Source: Patescibacteria group bacterium (lineage in GTDB: Bacteria > Patescibacteriota > Minisyncoccia > UBA6257 > Colwellbacteraceae). From it: a DNA stretch of 27,353 nt. Below the pieces are notes generated by a model that made no database searches, had not been told where the DNA came from, and saw nothing but the letters and a program-made list of their open reading frames with translations. This document shows positions 9,337 through 17,755 of the stretch, in pieces (position 1 is the stretch's first letter; each line of letters opens with the position of its first letter). Position numbers and translations under genes: made by a program. The stretch covers positions 1 to 27,353 of the forward strand of contig JAMCXR010000006.1 of NCBI GenBank assembly GCA_023474185.1, read 5' to 3'.

Positions 9337-9349
9337 TTGTGGATAAACA

Positions 9350-10567
9350 TCACTGCTGGCCGATGACTGAAACCAGCGAGTAAATCGGGATGAGGATGGA
9401 GGCGAACAACAGCCCGACCAGCGCTCCGATGACCACCATGAGAAGCGGCTGAATCGCTTCCACCAGATTGTCGACCGCGTCGTTTACCTCCCGCGAATAA
9501 AAAGTGGCGATCCGTAGGAGTAAATCCTCCAGCCGGCCGGTCGTTTCTCCCACCGCCACCATTTGGCCGACAAGTTGCGGAAAATATTCGTACTCCCGAA
9601 ACAAAGCCTGGGAAAGCAATTCTCCTTTGCGCAGGCTGTCAGCCGCCCGCTGCAAGGCTTCTTCATAAACGCGACTGCCGACGGTGCGGCTGGTCACTTC
9701 GATAGCTTGGGCAATTGGCACTCCGCCGCGGATCAGGATGGAAAGAGACTCCGAAAAGCGAGCGACGTACATTTCCTTCAAGAGGTTGTTGAAAACAGGT
9801 ACCCGCAAAAGAAATTCGTCGTAGACCGTGTGACCCTCCGGCGTCCGCAAATAATCGGCCATAAACATCGCTAAAGCGCCGACGGCAATGAGGATTACCC
9901 ACCACCAGCGGGAAATCAACTGCGAGCCCAAAAGCAGCCATTGGGTAATGACCGGCAGCTGGGCGCCGACTTGGGCAAAGGCGGAGCCGAGCTGTGGAAG
10001 AACGACGGTTCCCATAATTACTCCGACTACGATAAATAAAATCACCATTATAATCGGGTAAATCAAGGCGTTGGTGATACGGCCGGCCAGCGAAACGTTT
10101 CTCTCGATGTAGTCGGCCAGGTATCCCATCACCTCTTCCACCCTTCCCGTCACTTCTCCGGATTGGAGCATATTTACATAAAACTCGGAAAAAACGGCGG
10201 ATTGCTTGCTGATCGCCTGCGAAAGAGCCAGACCGGAAGCCACGTCTTCTTCTATGTTAATAATTGCTTCCTGAAGGATCGGGTTTCTGGTCTGCCTGAT
10301 AAGGGTCCGCAACGCGTCGCTCAGAGGAACTTTGGCCTCGAGCAAGGTGGCGAATTGCCGAGTGAAAACCATGAGGTCTTTCCCCCGAACCCGGTTGATC
10401 AGGCGATAAATTTCGTTATCCAGCCCTTTTTTCTCGGTTTCGGTGATGCTCAACAAATACAAATTATGGCTGGCCAGGATGCCAACCGCAGCTTTTTTGG
10501 TCGGGGCTTCTACGAATCCGACTTGCAATTCCCCGCTTTGAGTTCGAGCCTGGTACCGGAATTTCAT
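9350..10567 (-). CDS. pilC: type IV pilus inner-membrane platform protein PilC
   Basis: PilC is the polytopic platform on which the PilB and PilT motors act. At 405 aa it has the family length and two repeated T2SSF cytoplasmic domains: the first (about 65-190) carries LQSGEVTGRVEE, the second (about 270-395) carries VAVGETTGRLEDLL. Membrane helices are visible near 169-190, 220-240 and 370-400. The N-terminus (MKFRYQARTQSGELQVG) is typical. It follows pilT by 10 bases. Confidence 0.97.
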   Translation of the reverse strand: MKFRYQARTQSGELQVGFVEAPTKKAAVGILASHNLYLLSITETEKKGLDNEIYRLINRVRGKDLMVFTRQFATLLEAKVPLSDALRTLIRQTRNPILQEAIINIEEDVASGLALSQAISKQSAVFSEFYVNMLQSGEVTGRVEEVMGYLADYIERNVSLAGRITNALIYPIIMVILFIVVGVIMGTVVLPQLGSAFAQVGAQLPVITQWLLLGSQLISRWWWVILIAVGALAMFMADYLRTPEGHTVYDEFLLRVPVFNNLLKEMYVARFSESLSILIRGGVPIAQAIEVTSRTVGSRVYEEALQRAADSLRKGELLSQALFREYEYFPQLVGQMVAVGETTGRLEDLLLRIATFYSREVNDAVDNLVEAIQPLLMVVIGALVGLLFASILIPIYSLVSVIGQQ

Positions 10568-10577
10568 AAATGAAATT

Positions 10578-11648
10578 TTACATTTTCTCCAGCAGAATTC
10601 TCAATTCCCCGGGATTAAGCGAATAAAGTTCGGCGTTTTCCAGGGAAACTTCCTTGTTTTTCACCAACCCGGCCAGCGACCGGTTCATAGTGATCATCCC
10701 CTCCTGCAAGCTGGTTTCGATTACCAGGTCTATCTGGTAAATCTTCCTTTCGCGAATCAGGTTGCGGATGGCCGAGTTCATTAACATTATTTCCACGGCC
10801 GGCACCCGGCCACCGTCGATTCTCGGAATAAGTCTTTCTGAAATGATGCCGACGAGCGTCGCTGCCAGCTGCGAGGTGATTTGAGTTTGTTGGTCGGACG
10901 GGAAGGAATCGATGATTCTGTCGATGGTTTGAGAAGCGGAATTGGTGTGCAGCGTGGAAAACACCAGGTGGCCGGTTTCGGACGCGGTCATTGCGGTGGT
11001 GATAGACTCGCGATCCCGCATTTCGCCGATCATGACCACGTCGGGGTCCTGTCGCAAGAGCGACCGCAAAGCGCGATGGAAACTCGGACTGTCGGTCGAA
11101 ATTTCCCTCTGCGAAACTATGCTGCGATCCTGGACAAACAAGTATTCGATGGGGTCTTCCACGGTAATGATATGCTCCATTCGGTTGTGGTTGATTTCAT
11201 CGAGCAAGGCGGCCAAAGTGGTGGATTTTCCCTGGCCTGCCGGGCCGACAACCAAAACGAAACCTTGGTTCAATTTGGCGAAGTCGTGAACTACCGGAGG
11301 TAGGCGCAGCTCTTCCACGGTTTTAATAACCGAAGGAATCAGTCGCAGGGCCGCCGCCATGAATCCGCGCTGGAAAAAAACGTTCACCCTGAACCGCGCC
11401 TTATCCTCGAAAGCGTAGGAAAAGTCGAGGTCGCCGTACCGCAAAAGTTTTTCTTTTTGTTCCGGGGTAAGCATGGCCAAAATCAAGCCTTGCGTGTCTT
11501 CCGGCGTCAAAATTGCTTCGTTCTGGAGTCCGATTAAAACTCCATCAACCCGAAGCGTCGGCTTTCGGCCGACGGCAATGTGCAAATCCGAAGCGTTTTG
11601 CCGGGCCGTAGTTAAAAGAAGATCGTTTAGTTTCTGTGCATAATCCAT
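10578..11648 (-). CDS. pilT: pilus retraction ATPase PilT
   Basis: PilT depolymerises the pilus and powers retraction, needed for twitching and for DNA uptake. The 356-aa protein has the PilT fold: ASDLHIAVGRKPTLRVDG at the N-terminus, Walker A GPAGQGKS (Lys141; most relatives have GPTGSGKS, but the P-loop consensus is kept), Walker B around DPDVVMIGEMRD, and the His box STLHTNSA. The C-terminal GMITMNRSLAGLV and SLNPGELRILL match PilT rather than PilB, and there is no zinc motif. It follows pilB after a 132-nt spacer that holds a possible promoter (TACAAT, 12 nt before the ATG). Confidence 0.96.
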   Translation of the reverse strand: MDYAQKLNDLLLTTARQNASDLHIAVGRKPTLRVDGVLIGLQNEAILTPEDTQGLILAMLTPEQKEKLLRYGDLDFSYAFEDKARFRVNVFFQRGFMAAALRLIPSVIKTVEELRLPPVVHDFAKLNQGFVLVVGPAGQGKSTTLAALLDEINHNRMEHIITVEDPIEYLFVQDRSIVSQREISTDSPSFHRALRSLLRQDPDVVMIGEMRDRESITTAMTASETGHLVFSTLHTNSASQTIDRIIDSFPSDQQTQITSQLAATLVGIISERLIPRIDGGRVPAVEIMLMNSAIRNLIRERKIYQIDLVIETSLQEGMITMNRSLAGLVKNKEVSLENAELYSLNPGELRILLEKM

Positions 11649-11660
11649 AGGTGCGTCTTA

Positions 11661-11666
11661 ATTGTA
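11661..11666 (-). promoter_or_regulatory. -10-like hexamer before pilT
   Basis: The minus strand reads TACAAT 12 bases before the pilT ATG, the same hexamer as before pilA. The best -35 (TTGAAT, 11682-11687) is only 15 bases away, so this is weak. The implied leader is about five bases, again without a Shine-Dalgarno. Confidence 0.3.
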
Positions 11667-11684
11667 TATTGAAAATCCAAAATT

Positions 11685-11773
11685 CAAAAGGCAAAAGATC
11701 AAGTCAAAAGTTAAGGTTGAGTGTTAACCGCTTTGGTCCGCCAGCCGGAGATTTTAATTCCTGCTTTTGACTT
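11685..11773. repeat. AT-rich spacer with repeated CAAAAG units and a 10-bp inverted repeat
   Basis: Between pilB and pilT, CAAAAG occurs at 11685-11690, 11692-11697 and 11705-11710, and inverted at 11764-11769. AAGTCAAAAG (11701-11710) and CTTTTGACTT (11764-11773) form a perfect 10-bp inverted pair 53 nt apart. The long interval argues against a normal terminator. It may be a degenerate intergenic repeat of this genome. Confidence 0.45.
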
Positions 11774-11780
11774 TTTTGGC

Positions 11781-13544
11781 TTACGTTTCTACGGTTTCTT
11801 TCAGCACTTCCTCGATGGAAACGATCCCCGAAAGCGCTTTTAATATTCCGTCCTGCCGTAAGCTAATCATCCCTTGCCGCTTGGATTCTTCCCGTACCTT
11901 GCTTTCGTCGCCGGCGCTCGTGTTGATAATTTCCTCCAGTTCCCTCGTAACTTTCAGCACTTCGAAGAGTGCAATCCGTCCCTGGGTGCCCTTGCCTTTG
12001 CAGGCCGCGCACCCCGGCGCATGGTAAAGAGTGAACGGCCCTTCCGGTTTCAAGCCGCTGACTACGGACTGAAATCCGGCCAACTCGGTTTCTCTGAGCT
12101 TGGACAATTCCTTGGTAATCAGATCGGCGATGTTATCGGCGGCCGCGTATGGCTGCCGGCAATTCGGACACAGCCGCCGCACCAGCCTCTGAGCCAGCAT
12201 TAAGTTCAGCGAGGAGGGCAAAAGAAACGGCTCGATGCCCATATCGATGAGCCGTGGGATGACTCCGACCGCATCGTTGGTGTGCAGCGTGGAAAGAACG
12301 ATGTGTCCCGTCAGGGCCGCCTGGACCGCCAAGTCGGCCGTTTCGCGGTCGCGAATCTCGCCGACCATTATAATGTCCGGGTCCTGGCGGACGGCTTGGC
12401 GCAGGCCAGCGGCGAAGGTGTAGCCGATTTCCGGTCTGATTTGCGACTGGTTTATCCCATCGACAAAATACTCGACCGGGTCTTCCATGCTCAAAATATT
12501 AACGTCTTCCTTATTCAAAGTTTGCAGCAAGGCGTAAAGGGTTGTGGTTTTACCGCTGCCTGTGGGTCCGGTGATGAGAACCATACCGAAGGGTTTGGTT
12601 ATCCCCTCTTGGACGAGGTCGGCGTTGTGGCCGATGAGCCCCAAATTGTCAACGCTCTTCAGGCCGATCGTCGGATCTAAAACGCGAATGGCTATTTTCT
12701 CCCCGACCGGCGTCGGAAAAGTGGAAACGCGATAATCAATGTCTCGTCCGAAGATCAAAGTGCGGAAACGACCGTCCTGCGGAACTCTGGTTTCGTCTAT
12801 CTTCAAGTCGGCCAGTATTTTAATTCTGGAAATTATCGGCTGTCCGAGTTCCAGAGGCAACGCCGTCATTTCCTGCAAATCGCCGTCCAACCGGAAACGA
12901 ACGCGGAGACGGTCCCGTTGCGGTTCAATGTGGATATCGGAAGCTCCGCGCTCCACGGCTTCCTTGAGAGTTGAAGAAACGATGCGAATAATCGGAGCTT
13001 CCTGAGTACCGACACCCTGCGCCTCGAGGTTGATAGCCGTCTGGCCGACATTAAGATTCGCTCCGGGCTTGATGTTCAGCATGGAAATCGCCTCTTGAAT
13101 GACCGTCTGGTACGGAGAATAACGACGAATAGCCATTTCTAAATCGGTCGGCGTGACGAGATACACGCCGAGATTGTAATTATTTTGCTTGGCTATGAAA
13201 CGCAAGGCTTCCTGAGCCTTGGTGTCGTCTGGGTTGACCATGCCGACCACCAGCATCTGGTTACTCAAACTCAAGGGGATAACTTTATAGGTGTTGGCCG
13301 TTTCCTCCGGAATGATTTTCAGCAAATCGGCAGAAATAGAAGAGGGATCGATTTTTTTGTAGGGTATGCCCAAAACGGAACTCTTGGCTTTGGCTACGGC
13401 CTCGTCGTCTAAAATGTGTCGAAGATAAATCACCTCTTCCAAGGGCTTGTGAACGCTTTCCGCTTCGGTCAGGAGCTGTCGCGACAGTTCTTCGGAAAAA
13501 AGACCGTTTTTAACCAAGGCATCGGCTAAAACTTTGCTGTCCAT
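11781..13544 (-). CDS. pilB: pilus assembly ATPase PilB
   Basis: PilB is the hexameric ATPase driving pilus extension. The 587-aa protein has an N-terminal GspE-II/MshEN-type domain (about 1-150), then the catalytic domain with Walker A GPTGSGKTT (Lys332), Asp box near 354-358 (MEDPVEY), Walker B with DPDIIMVGEIRDRE, and His box STLHTNDA. The C-terminal part has the tetracysteine zinc motif: CPNC (459-462) and a second pair CAAC followed by KGKGTQGR. All this separates it from PilT. It follows the small PilP-like gene by 12 bases and its stop precedes the 132-nt repeat-bearing spacer. Confidence 0.97.
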   Translation of the reverse strand: MDSKVLADALVKNGLFSEELSRQLLTEAESVHKPLEEVIYLRHILDDEAVAKAKSSVLGIPYKKIDPSSISADLLKIIPEETANTYKVIPLSLSNQMLVVGMVNPDDTKAQEALRFIAKQNNYNLGVYLVTPTDLEMAIRRYSPYQTVIQEAISMLNIKPGANLNVGQTAINLEAQGVGTQEAPIIRIVSSTLKEAVERGASDIHIEPQRDRLRVRFRLDGDLQEMTALPLELGQPIISRIKILADLKIDETRVPQDGRFRTLIFGRDIDYRVSTFPTPVGEKIAIRVLDPTIGLKSVDNLGLIGHNADLVQEGITKPFGMVLITGPTGSGKTTTLYALLQTLNKEDVNILSMEDPVEYFVDGINQSQIRPEIGYTFAAGLRQAVRQDPDIIMVGEIRDRETADLAVQAALTGHIVLSTLHTNDAVGVIPRLIDMGIEPFLLPSSLNLMLAQRLVRRLCPNCRQPYAAADNIADLITKELSKLRETELAGFQSVVSGLKPEGPFTLYHAPGCAACKGKGTQGRIALFEVLKVTRELEEIINTSAGDESKVREESKRQGMISLRQDGILKALSGIVSIEEVLKETVET

Positions 13545-13556
13545 GAAATTTATTTT

Positions 13557-13844
13557 TTAAAAAGGAAGAAAAGGATCTTCCCTGCCCGTTGTCGTTGCGC
13601 TGGGCGCGCCGATTCCGCTTGTGGCCGTAATCAGATTGTAGACGCTGCTATTGGTCAGGGGCGTAATTTGCAAGTTGACGCTGCCGATGTTTGAAATACT
13701 GGGAGGCAGGGCTTTTTCCACCAGCGGAGCCGGAGAAAAAAATACCAGGTAAGCGGCAACAACGATCCCCAGGACCACCGCTCCAATCGTCAAAACCGTA
13801 AGCGTATTATCCCCCTTGGGTTGTTCCTCTACAATAATAGCCAT
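13557..13844 (-). CDS. small single-pass pilus protein, possibly PilP-like
   Basis: This 95-aa protein has a short cytoplasmic N-terminus, one membrane helix (about 15-36) and a short extracytoplasmic tail ending GREDPFLPF. The gene sits between pilO and pilB where PilP/GspC-like proteins occur, and the terminal R-x-DPF-x-P resembles the sequence near the N-terminus of mature PilP-type proteins that contact PilN/PilO. There is no lipobox and no C-terminal HR or PDZ-like domain, so at best it is a minimal equivalent. The assignment rests on position, topology and that short motif. Confidence 0.6.
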   Translation of the reverse strand: MAIIVEEQPKGDNTLTVLTIGAVVLGIVVAAYLVFFSPAPLVEKALPPSISNIGSVNLQITPLTNSSVYNLITATSGIGAPSATTTGREDPFLPF

Positions 13845-13856
13845 TTTAGAAGGTTA

Positions 13857-14468
13857 TCATAAACCGGGCGTCGACGTCGCCTCTGTTTGGTAATAGGTGT
13901 TGAGCACGATGCTGTAATTCACAACCGGGCCGAGGGGTTGCGCTTTTGGCGCCGTTCCGGACGGGGTGGCTACCGACGCCGAAAGGGTCACCAAATCGAA
14001 TATCCTGATATTGCTTCCCAAAGCGTTCAGGAAATTTTTGAAATTTTCATAGTTGCCTGAACCTTGCATGGAAACCGCAATTGTTCCAATTCCCTTAACT
14101 ATCGAGCCCTGCGGTTTATAGCTTATCGGCAAGTATCGAAAAGAAATCGAGGACAAGTTGACGCCGCTCGAGGCGGCCAATCCCTGCAATTGGTTAATGA
14201 TGGTCGGTATTTCTTCCTGGTTGGGCAAGATAGCGGAAACGGTTGATTGCAACTGGCTGATATTCTGATACTGGCTGGATAAGGCGTTAAGGTTGGAATT
14301 AATAGAATTAAGCTGCTGTTCCTCCGCTTGGTATCCGACCAAGCTACCCCGCAGTTCCTGTACCGAGTTAAAGGCCGGCACCAAAGCCGAAGAATAAAGC
14401 CAAACCGCCGCTATGAAAAGCGTGACTCCTCCCAGTAAACTGTAAAACCTTTTGGCAGAAGCACTCAT
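13857..14468 (-). CDS. pilO: type IV pilus alignment protein PilO-like
   Basis: PilO forms the inner-membrane alignment subcomplex with PilM and PilN. The 203-aa protein has a short cytoplasmic N-terminus, one membrane helix (about 9-29), a coiled-coil region (about 36-80, rich in Gln/Asn/Ser/Leu) and a ferredoxin-like C-terminal domain in which GSGNYENFKNFLNALGSN matches the core helix of PilO/GspM-type proteins. Its ATG overlaps the pilN TGA (ATGA). Function is assigned from family features and order. Confidence 0.85.
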   Translation of the reverse strand: MSASAKRFYSLLGGVTLFIAAVWLYSSALVPAFNSVQELRGSLVGYQAEEQQLNSINSNLNALSSQYQNISQLQSTVSAILPNQEEIPTIINQLQGLAASSGVNLSSISFRYLPISYKPQGSIVKGIGTIAVSMQGSGNYENFKNFLNALGSNIRIFDLVTLSASVATPSGTAPKAQPLGPVVNYSIVLNTYYQTEATSTPGL

Positions 14469-15085
14469 GGCTGGGTGGCGGTTGACGTTAAGGTGGAGAA
14501 GGACGACGTCGCGGCTCCCGGAATGCCGAGAGAATAGGAAAAGACGCTGGGATTAACCAGAAGCTTGACGTTAAAAATTATGGCGTTGCCGCTAGCCTGC
14601 GAGTTTTGTAGGGTGGCGCTGCGCACCGCCGGCGAAGACTGGTACGCCTGGAGCTGTTCGGCCAAAACGGCGTAAGACGCGGCCACTCCGCTTATGCCCA
14701 GTTCGCTTTGAGCAACGCTGACGTTTATGGACGTGTAGCTGACCTTGGGGTTGGTCAAAGAAGACAAAAACGGCAGGAAGTTTTCCGAATTGACGTGAAC
14801 GCCCAAAAGACGCTCGATGTTGACGATCTGCGAATAAACGTTCAAGGAAGTTTGGCTCTGGTTGGTAAGAATGGAGTTGGTCAGGGTGTTAATCTGGTTT
14901 TCCGCAACATTTATTTTTTTCGACAAAAGAGGGCCGTATCCGAATTGCAAGCCGAGGTAAGTCAAAGAAACGGCCAAAAAAATTATGAACATTGCCGTCA
15001 AAAAGCGCCATGGCCAACCTACCGGCAGCCGTTCTCTTAATAATTGCGATTGTATGCCGCTTAAATTGTTCGGATACTCTGGCAT
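14465..15085 (-). CDS. pilN: type IV pilus alignment protein PilN-like
   Basis: This 206-aa protein has a cytoplasmic N-terminal segment (about 26 aa), a single membrane helix (about 27-51), a helical stretch and a C-terminal alpha/beta domain. In PilN the N-terminal peptide binds PilM; here it reads MPEYPNNLSG, without the exact INLLP core of proteobacterial PilN. Position between pilM and pilO supports the call. It overlaps pilM by one base (TAATG) and pilO by four (ATGA). Confidence 0.82.
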   Translation of the reverse strand: MPEYPNNLSGIQSQLLRERLPVGWPWRFLTAMFIIFLAVSLTYLGLQFGYGPLLSKKINVAENQINTLTNSILTNQSQTSLNVYSQIVNIERLLGVHVNSENFLPFLSSLTNPKVSYTSINVSVAQSELGISGVAASYAVLAEQLQAYQSSPAVRSATLQNSQASGNAIIFNVKLLVNPSVFSYSLGIPGAATSSFSTLTSTATQP

Positions 15086-16206
15086 TAGCTAGAAAATTGT
15101 CTCATCCCCAACCCGATGGCTACCGCGAGCGAGCTTCCCACTTCGGCCAGTACGGGAGCTATCTCTGGAGAAAATTCGACCTGCTTCCACGGATCGGCTT
15201 TCATTACCGGAAGTCCCAATTGCATAGCCGCGTATTTTTCCACCCCCAACAAGTTGGCTCCTCCGCCGGAAAGCATCACTCTTTCAATTTTTCCGCGATA
15301 GCTTTTCTCGTAATTGTCTTTCACTCTCCTTACTTCGCTAAGTATAACATCTAGGAATGGCAGCATCAAAGTGGATAAGCCGTATTCTCCTCCCTGACCC
15401 AGCAACCCTTTTTGCTTTTTTAGTTCTTCCGCTCTTCTCACGCTGACTCCTAGTCCGCTCGAGACGGCCTGCGTCAGGGAAGCGCCGGCGAAATCGGTTT
15501 GAGCGCTGTATTTCAACAAACCGTTCTCCGCAACCAGAATAGAAGTGGAACGCGCTCCGATGTCGACGACGGCGGTTTCGGTGGGATCGCCCCTCGTCAA
15601 AACCCTAGCCAAGCTCAATCCCTCGATTTCCAAGGCTTTCAGAGTCAATCCCGCTTGATGGAAAACGGATTGGTATTTGGCGACGGTTTCCTTGGGAACG
15701 GAAACGAGAAAAACCTGCTGTTTTTTGACTCCTTTTTCGTCAGTGTATTCCCCGACCGGCGTCCAATCAATCACCACCTCGCTTAATGGCAGTGGCACAA
15801 CTACCTGGGCCTGATAGCGCATCACTTGCTCCAATTCACGGCCGGAAAGAGCCGGCATTTCAAGAAGCGAAGTAAATGCGGAAAATGACGGAATGGAAGC
15901 AACCACGTTTTTAAATTTGGGATTGAGATGGTGGAGAAGGTTTTTCAGCAGCTCGGCCGTCTCGTTTTCCAGCATCTTCAAACCGCTGGTTTGAATAGCG
16001 GTGTTTAACCGGTCGAGATGGCTATAGCTTTCCAATATTCCGTAATTTCTAAATCTGGGCATTCCTTGGGCGGAAGGCGCTTCTAATTCCACCGCTTTGA
16101 TGGAAGCGGTACCAATGTCGACTCCCAAAATCCCTCCTTGAGGCAAGATGCGCGAAAAATTCCTAAAAACGGGCAGGCCACCGGGTTTGAAAAAATCTCC
16201 AAACAT
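15085..16206 (-). CDS. pilM: type IV pilus assembly ATPase PilM
   Basis: PilM is the cytoplasmic actin-like ATP-binding protein that anchors PilN and links to the motors. The 373-aa protein has the actin-fold phosphate motifs: GGILGVDIGTASIKAVELE near the N-terminus, VVDIGARSTSILV near 215 and VMLSGGGANLLGV near 310. Residues 1-23 form a short extension ahead of the usual start. It is the first gene of the pilus unit and diverges from comF with only 21 bases between start codons, so its promoter must overlap that gap or comF. There is no Shine-Dalgarno. Confidence 0.95.
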   Translation of the reverse strand: MFGDFFKPGGLPVFRNFSRILPQGGILGVDIGTASIKAVELEAPSAQGMPRFRNYGILESYSHLDRLNTAIQTSGLKMLENETAELLKNLLHHLNPKFKNVVASIPSFSAFTSLLEMPALSGRELEQVMRYQAQVVVPLPLSEVVIDWTPVGEYTDEKGVKKQQVFLVSVPKETVAKYQSVFHQAGLTLKALEIEGLSLARVLTRGDPTETAVVDIGARSTSILVAENGLLKYSAQTDFAGASLTQAVSSGLGVSVRRAEELKKQKGLLGQGGEYGLSTLMLPFLDVILSEVRRVKDNYEKSYRGKIERVMLSGGGANLLGVEKYAAMQLGLPVMKADPWKQVEFSPEIAPVLAEVGSSLAVAIGLGMRQFSS

Positions 16207-16215
16207 TGTTGAATG

Positions 16216-16221
16216 TAATTA
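16216..16221. promoter_or_regulatory. palindromic -10-like TAATTA between pilM and comF
   Basis: The 21-bp divergent gap contains TAATTA, which reads the same on both strands. It is 9 nt from the pilM ATG and 6 nt from the comF ATG. On the comF strand it is preceded by TG. No good -35 is found at normal spacing on either side. If used, both mRNAs would be leaderless or nearly so, and the two promoters would compete. Confidence 0.25.
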
Positions 16222-16227
16222 TACACC

Positions 16228-16932
16228 ATGAACCGGGAACGCAGAATATTGTTGTTCGTTTTGGACGCGCTTTTTCCTCCTTTGTGCGTCTCTTGCCGGA
16301 ACCGAATTTCTTTTCGCAACGACAAAAGTCGCGTGCTTTGCCAAAGATGTCTGAATTCTGTGGAACTCAACAAGCACTACTTCCGCATTCCGTTTAAAAT
16401 GGCCGGCCGTCAACGAGTTTTCACCTTGGGTGCGCTTTCTTCCTACAGCGACAAAGTAATCAACTTGATCGTCCACGCTTTGAAATACGACGGTTTTTAT
16501 CTGCTGGCGTATCCGCTGGCCAAATTAATGGCGGACTATCTCAACTTTTCCGGACTGCGAAACATCATTACTCCGGAATCGGTAATCACGCCCGTGCCGC
16601 TTCATCCCTCCCGTCTCAAAATGAGGGGCTATAATCAATCAGAGATAATCGGCGAGGAGTTGGGGAAGAATTTGGAAGTGCCCGCGCTTCTTCTTCTCCG
16701 GAGAAAAAGAAAGACCAAAGAGCAAGCTGTCATTCTAACGGAAGAGGATCGCAGGAAAAACGTTCGCGGGTGCTTTGAAGTGGTTGCCGGCAGAAAAAAC
16801 GAGATTGCCGGCAGGCAAATTTTGCTGATCGACGACGTTTTTACTTCCGGCGCCACCATGCTCGAGGCAGCCAAGGTTTTGTACCAAAACGGAGCGCGAG
16901 AGGTAATTGGCTTAACGGTGGCCAAGGCTTAG
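16228..16932 (+). CDS. comF: ComF-family phosphoribosyltransferase-like competence protein
   Basis: ComF proteins help bring single-stranded DNA across or away from the membrane in natural transformation; the exact chemistry is not settled. The 234-aa protein has the N-terminal four-Cys zinc finger (Cys20, Cys23, Cys38, Cys41) and a type I PRTase domain with VPLHPSRLKMRGYNQS and the PRPP loop ILLIDDVFTSGATM (Asp202, Asp203). It is full length and the only plus-strand gene in the window, divergent from pilM by 21 bases and convergent with the ftsQ-like gene. There is no Shine-Dalgarno before the ATG. Proximity to a retractile pilus cluster agrees with a DNA-uptake role. Confidence 0.94.
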   Translation: MNRERRILLFVLDALFPPLCVSCRNRISFRNDKSRVLCQRCLNSVELNKHYFRIPFKMAGRQRVFTLGALSSYSDKVINLIVHALKYDGFYLLAYPLAKLMADYLNFSGLRNIITPESVITPVPLHPSRLKMRGYNQSEIIGEELGKNLEVPALLLLRRKRKTKEQAVILTEEDRRKNVRGCFEVVAGRKNEIAGRQILLIDDVFTSGATMLEAAKVLYQNGAREVIGLTVAKA

Positions 16933-16936
16933 AGCC

Positions 16937-16949
16937 AGGCGGTTCGCCT
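16937..16949. terminator. small hairpin between convergent comF and ftsQ-like genes
   Basis: AGGCG and CGCCT form a 5-bp stem with a 3-nt loop, four bases after the comF stop and touching the stop codon of the opposing gene. There is no T-tract on either side, so termination here would be weak; I see no better terminator in the 16-nt gap. Confidence 0.25.
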
Positions 16950-17755
16950 CACTTGTAATAAATTCTCCCCTGCACTGTCAGGTTGACGTATTGGAGCCGG
17001 CTCCAAAGCGGCGAATTTATCAATTTTTGTAAAGCGCTTAAATCGTCGGACGGATCGAAAAGCAGGCTGAAATAAACCACGGGACCGTTGTGCGTCCGAA
17101 AATCGATCTCCTCATAATTTAAATCGTTCAAATTCAAGGTGGGGTTGGCAAACCCCAGGTTCTGGAGAAGGCTTACTGTTTTCAGCAAATTGGCGTAATC
17201 GCTCGCGTTCAGCGCTGGGGAAAGTATTTTTAGGCTTTGGTGGTAGGAATCTACGACTACCGGCAAGCCGGGGTTAGCCGAAGTGCTGGTTGAAGAGCGG
17301 TAGTGCAAAAACGCGATGCCGGTTTTGTCGGTGAAATAGCAGGAGTTATCCGCCACCAGGCACCAGAGGAGGTATTTTTGCCGATCGGAAACCTTGATAA
17401 TCACCTGGCCGTTCCAGAAGTTTCTGCTAATGGACAACTCACCGACTGTCGGCAAAGAGCGGAGCGTTTCGCTGACGGTGCTGCTAACTCCTCCCCAAGT
17501 CAGCATATTATTCAAACCGAAAGCGTACGCCAAAAAATTATTGCCCATCAAGTGAGCGGTGACGGCCGAGACAATCATGGACTGCGAGACGGAAGAATCT
17601 CCTTGAATCGCCACAGAACGAACTTGAAACAAAGGAAATCGGAGCAGGAATACCAGAAACCCGATGAGCAGTAAAGAGAAAGCGCCCCCCGCCCCGTAGA
17701 ATTTAATCCTTCGCCAAACCAACAGTCTCTCGGCAAAGCTGCTTCGATAGCGCAT
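16949..17755 (-). CDS. ftsQ: FtsQ/DivIB-like cell-division protein
   Basis: FtsQ/DivIB is the bitopic divisome protein that recruits the FtsB-FtsL pair. The 268-aa protein has a basic cytoplasmic N-terminus (about 20 aa), one membrane helix (about 21-39), then a POTRA-like domain starting PLFQVRSVAIQGDSSVSQSMI. The middle carries YFTDKTGIAFL, matching the conserved D-x-x-G segment of the beta domain, and the C-terminus YVNLTVQGRIYYK resembles the usual closing strand. Similarity is to the fold pattern, so I am fairly but not fully sure. Its ATG overlaps the serS stop (TAATG), so it is co-translated with serS rather than lying in a murein/division cluster. Confidence 0.78.
   Translation of the reverse strand: MRYRSSFAERLLVWRRIKFYGAGGAFSLLLIGFLVFLLRFPLFQVRSVAIQGDSSVSQSMIVSAVTAHLMGNNFLAYAFGLNNMLTWGGVSSTVSETLRSLPTVGELSISRNFWNGQVIIKVSDRQKYLLWCLVADNSCYFTDKTGIAFLHYRSSTSTSANPGLPVVVDSYHQSLKILSPALNASDYANLLKTVSLLQNLGFANPTLNLNDLNYEEIDFRTHNGPVVYFSLLFDPSDDLSALQKLINSPLWSRLQYVNLTVQGRIYYK

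Noticed and set aside
16937..16968. GGTTCGCC as a tRNA T-loop
   Set aside because: No acceptor, anticodon or D arm can be formed around it; it is part of a 5-bp hairpin between convergent genes.
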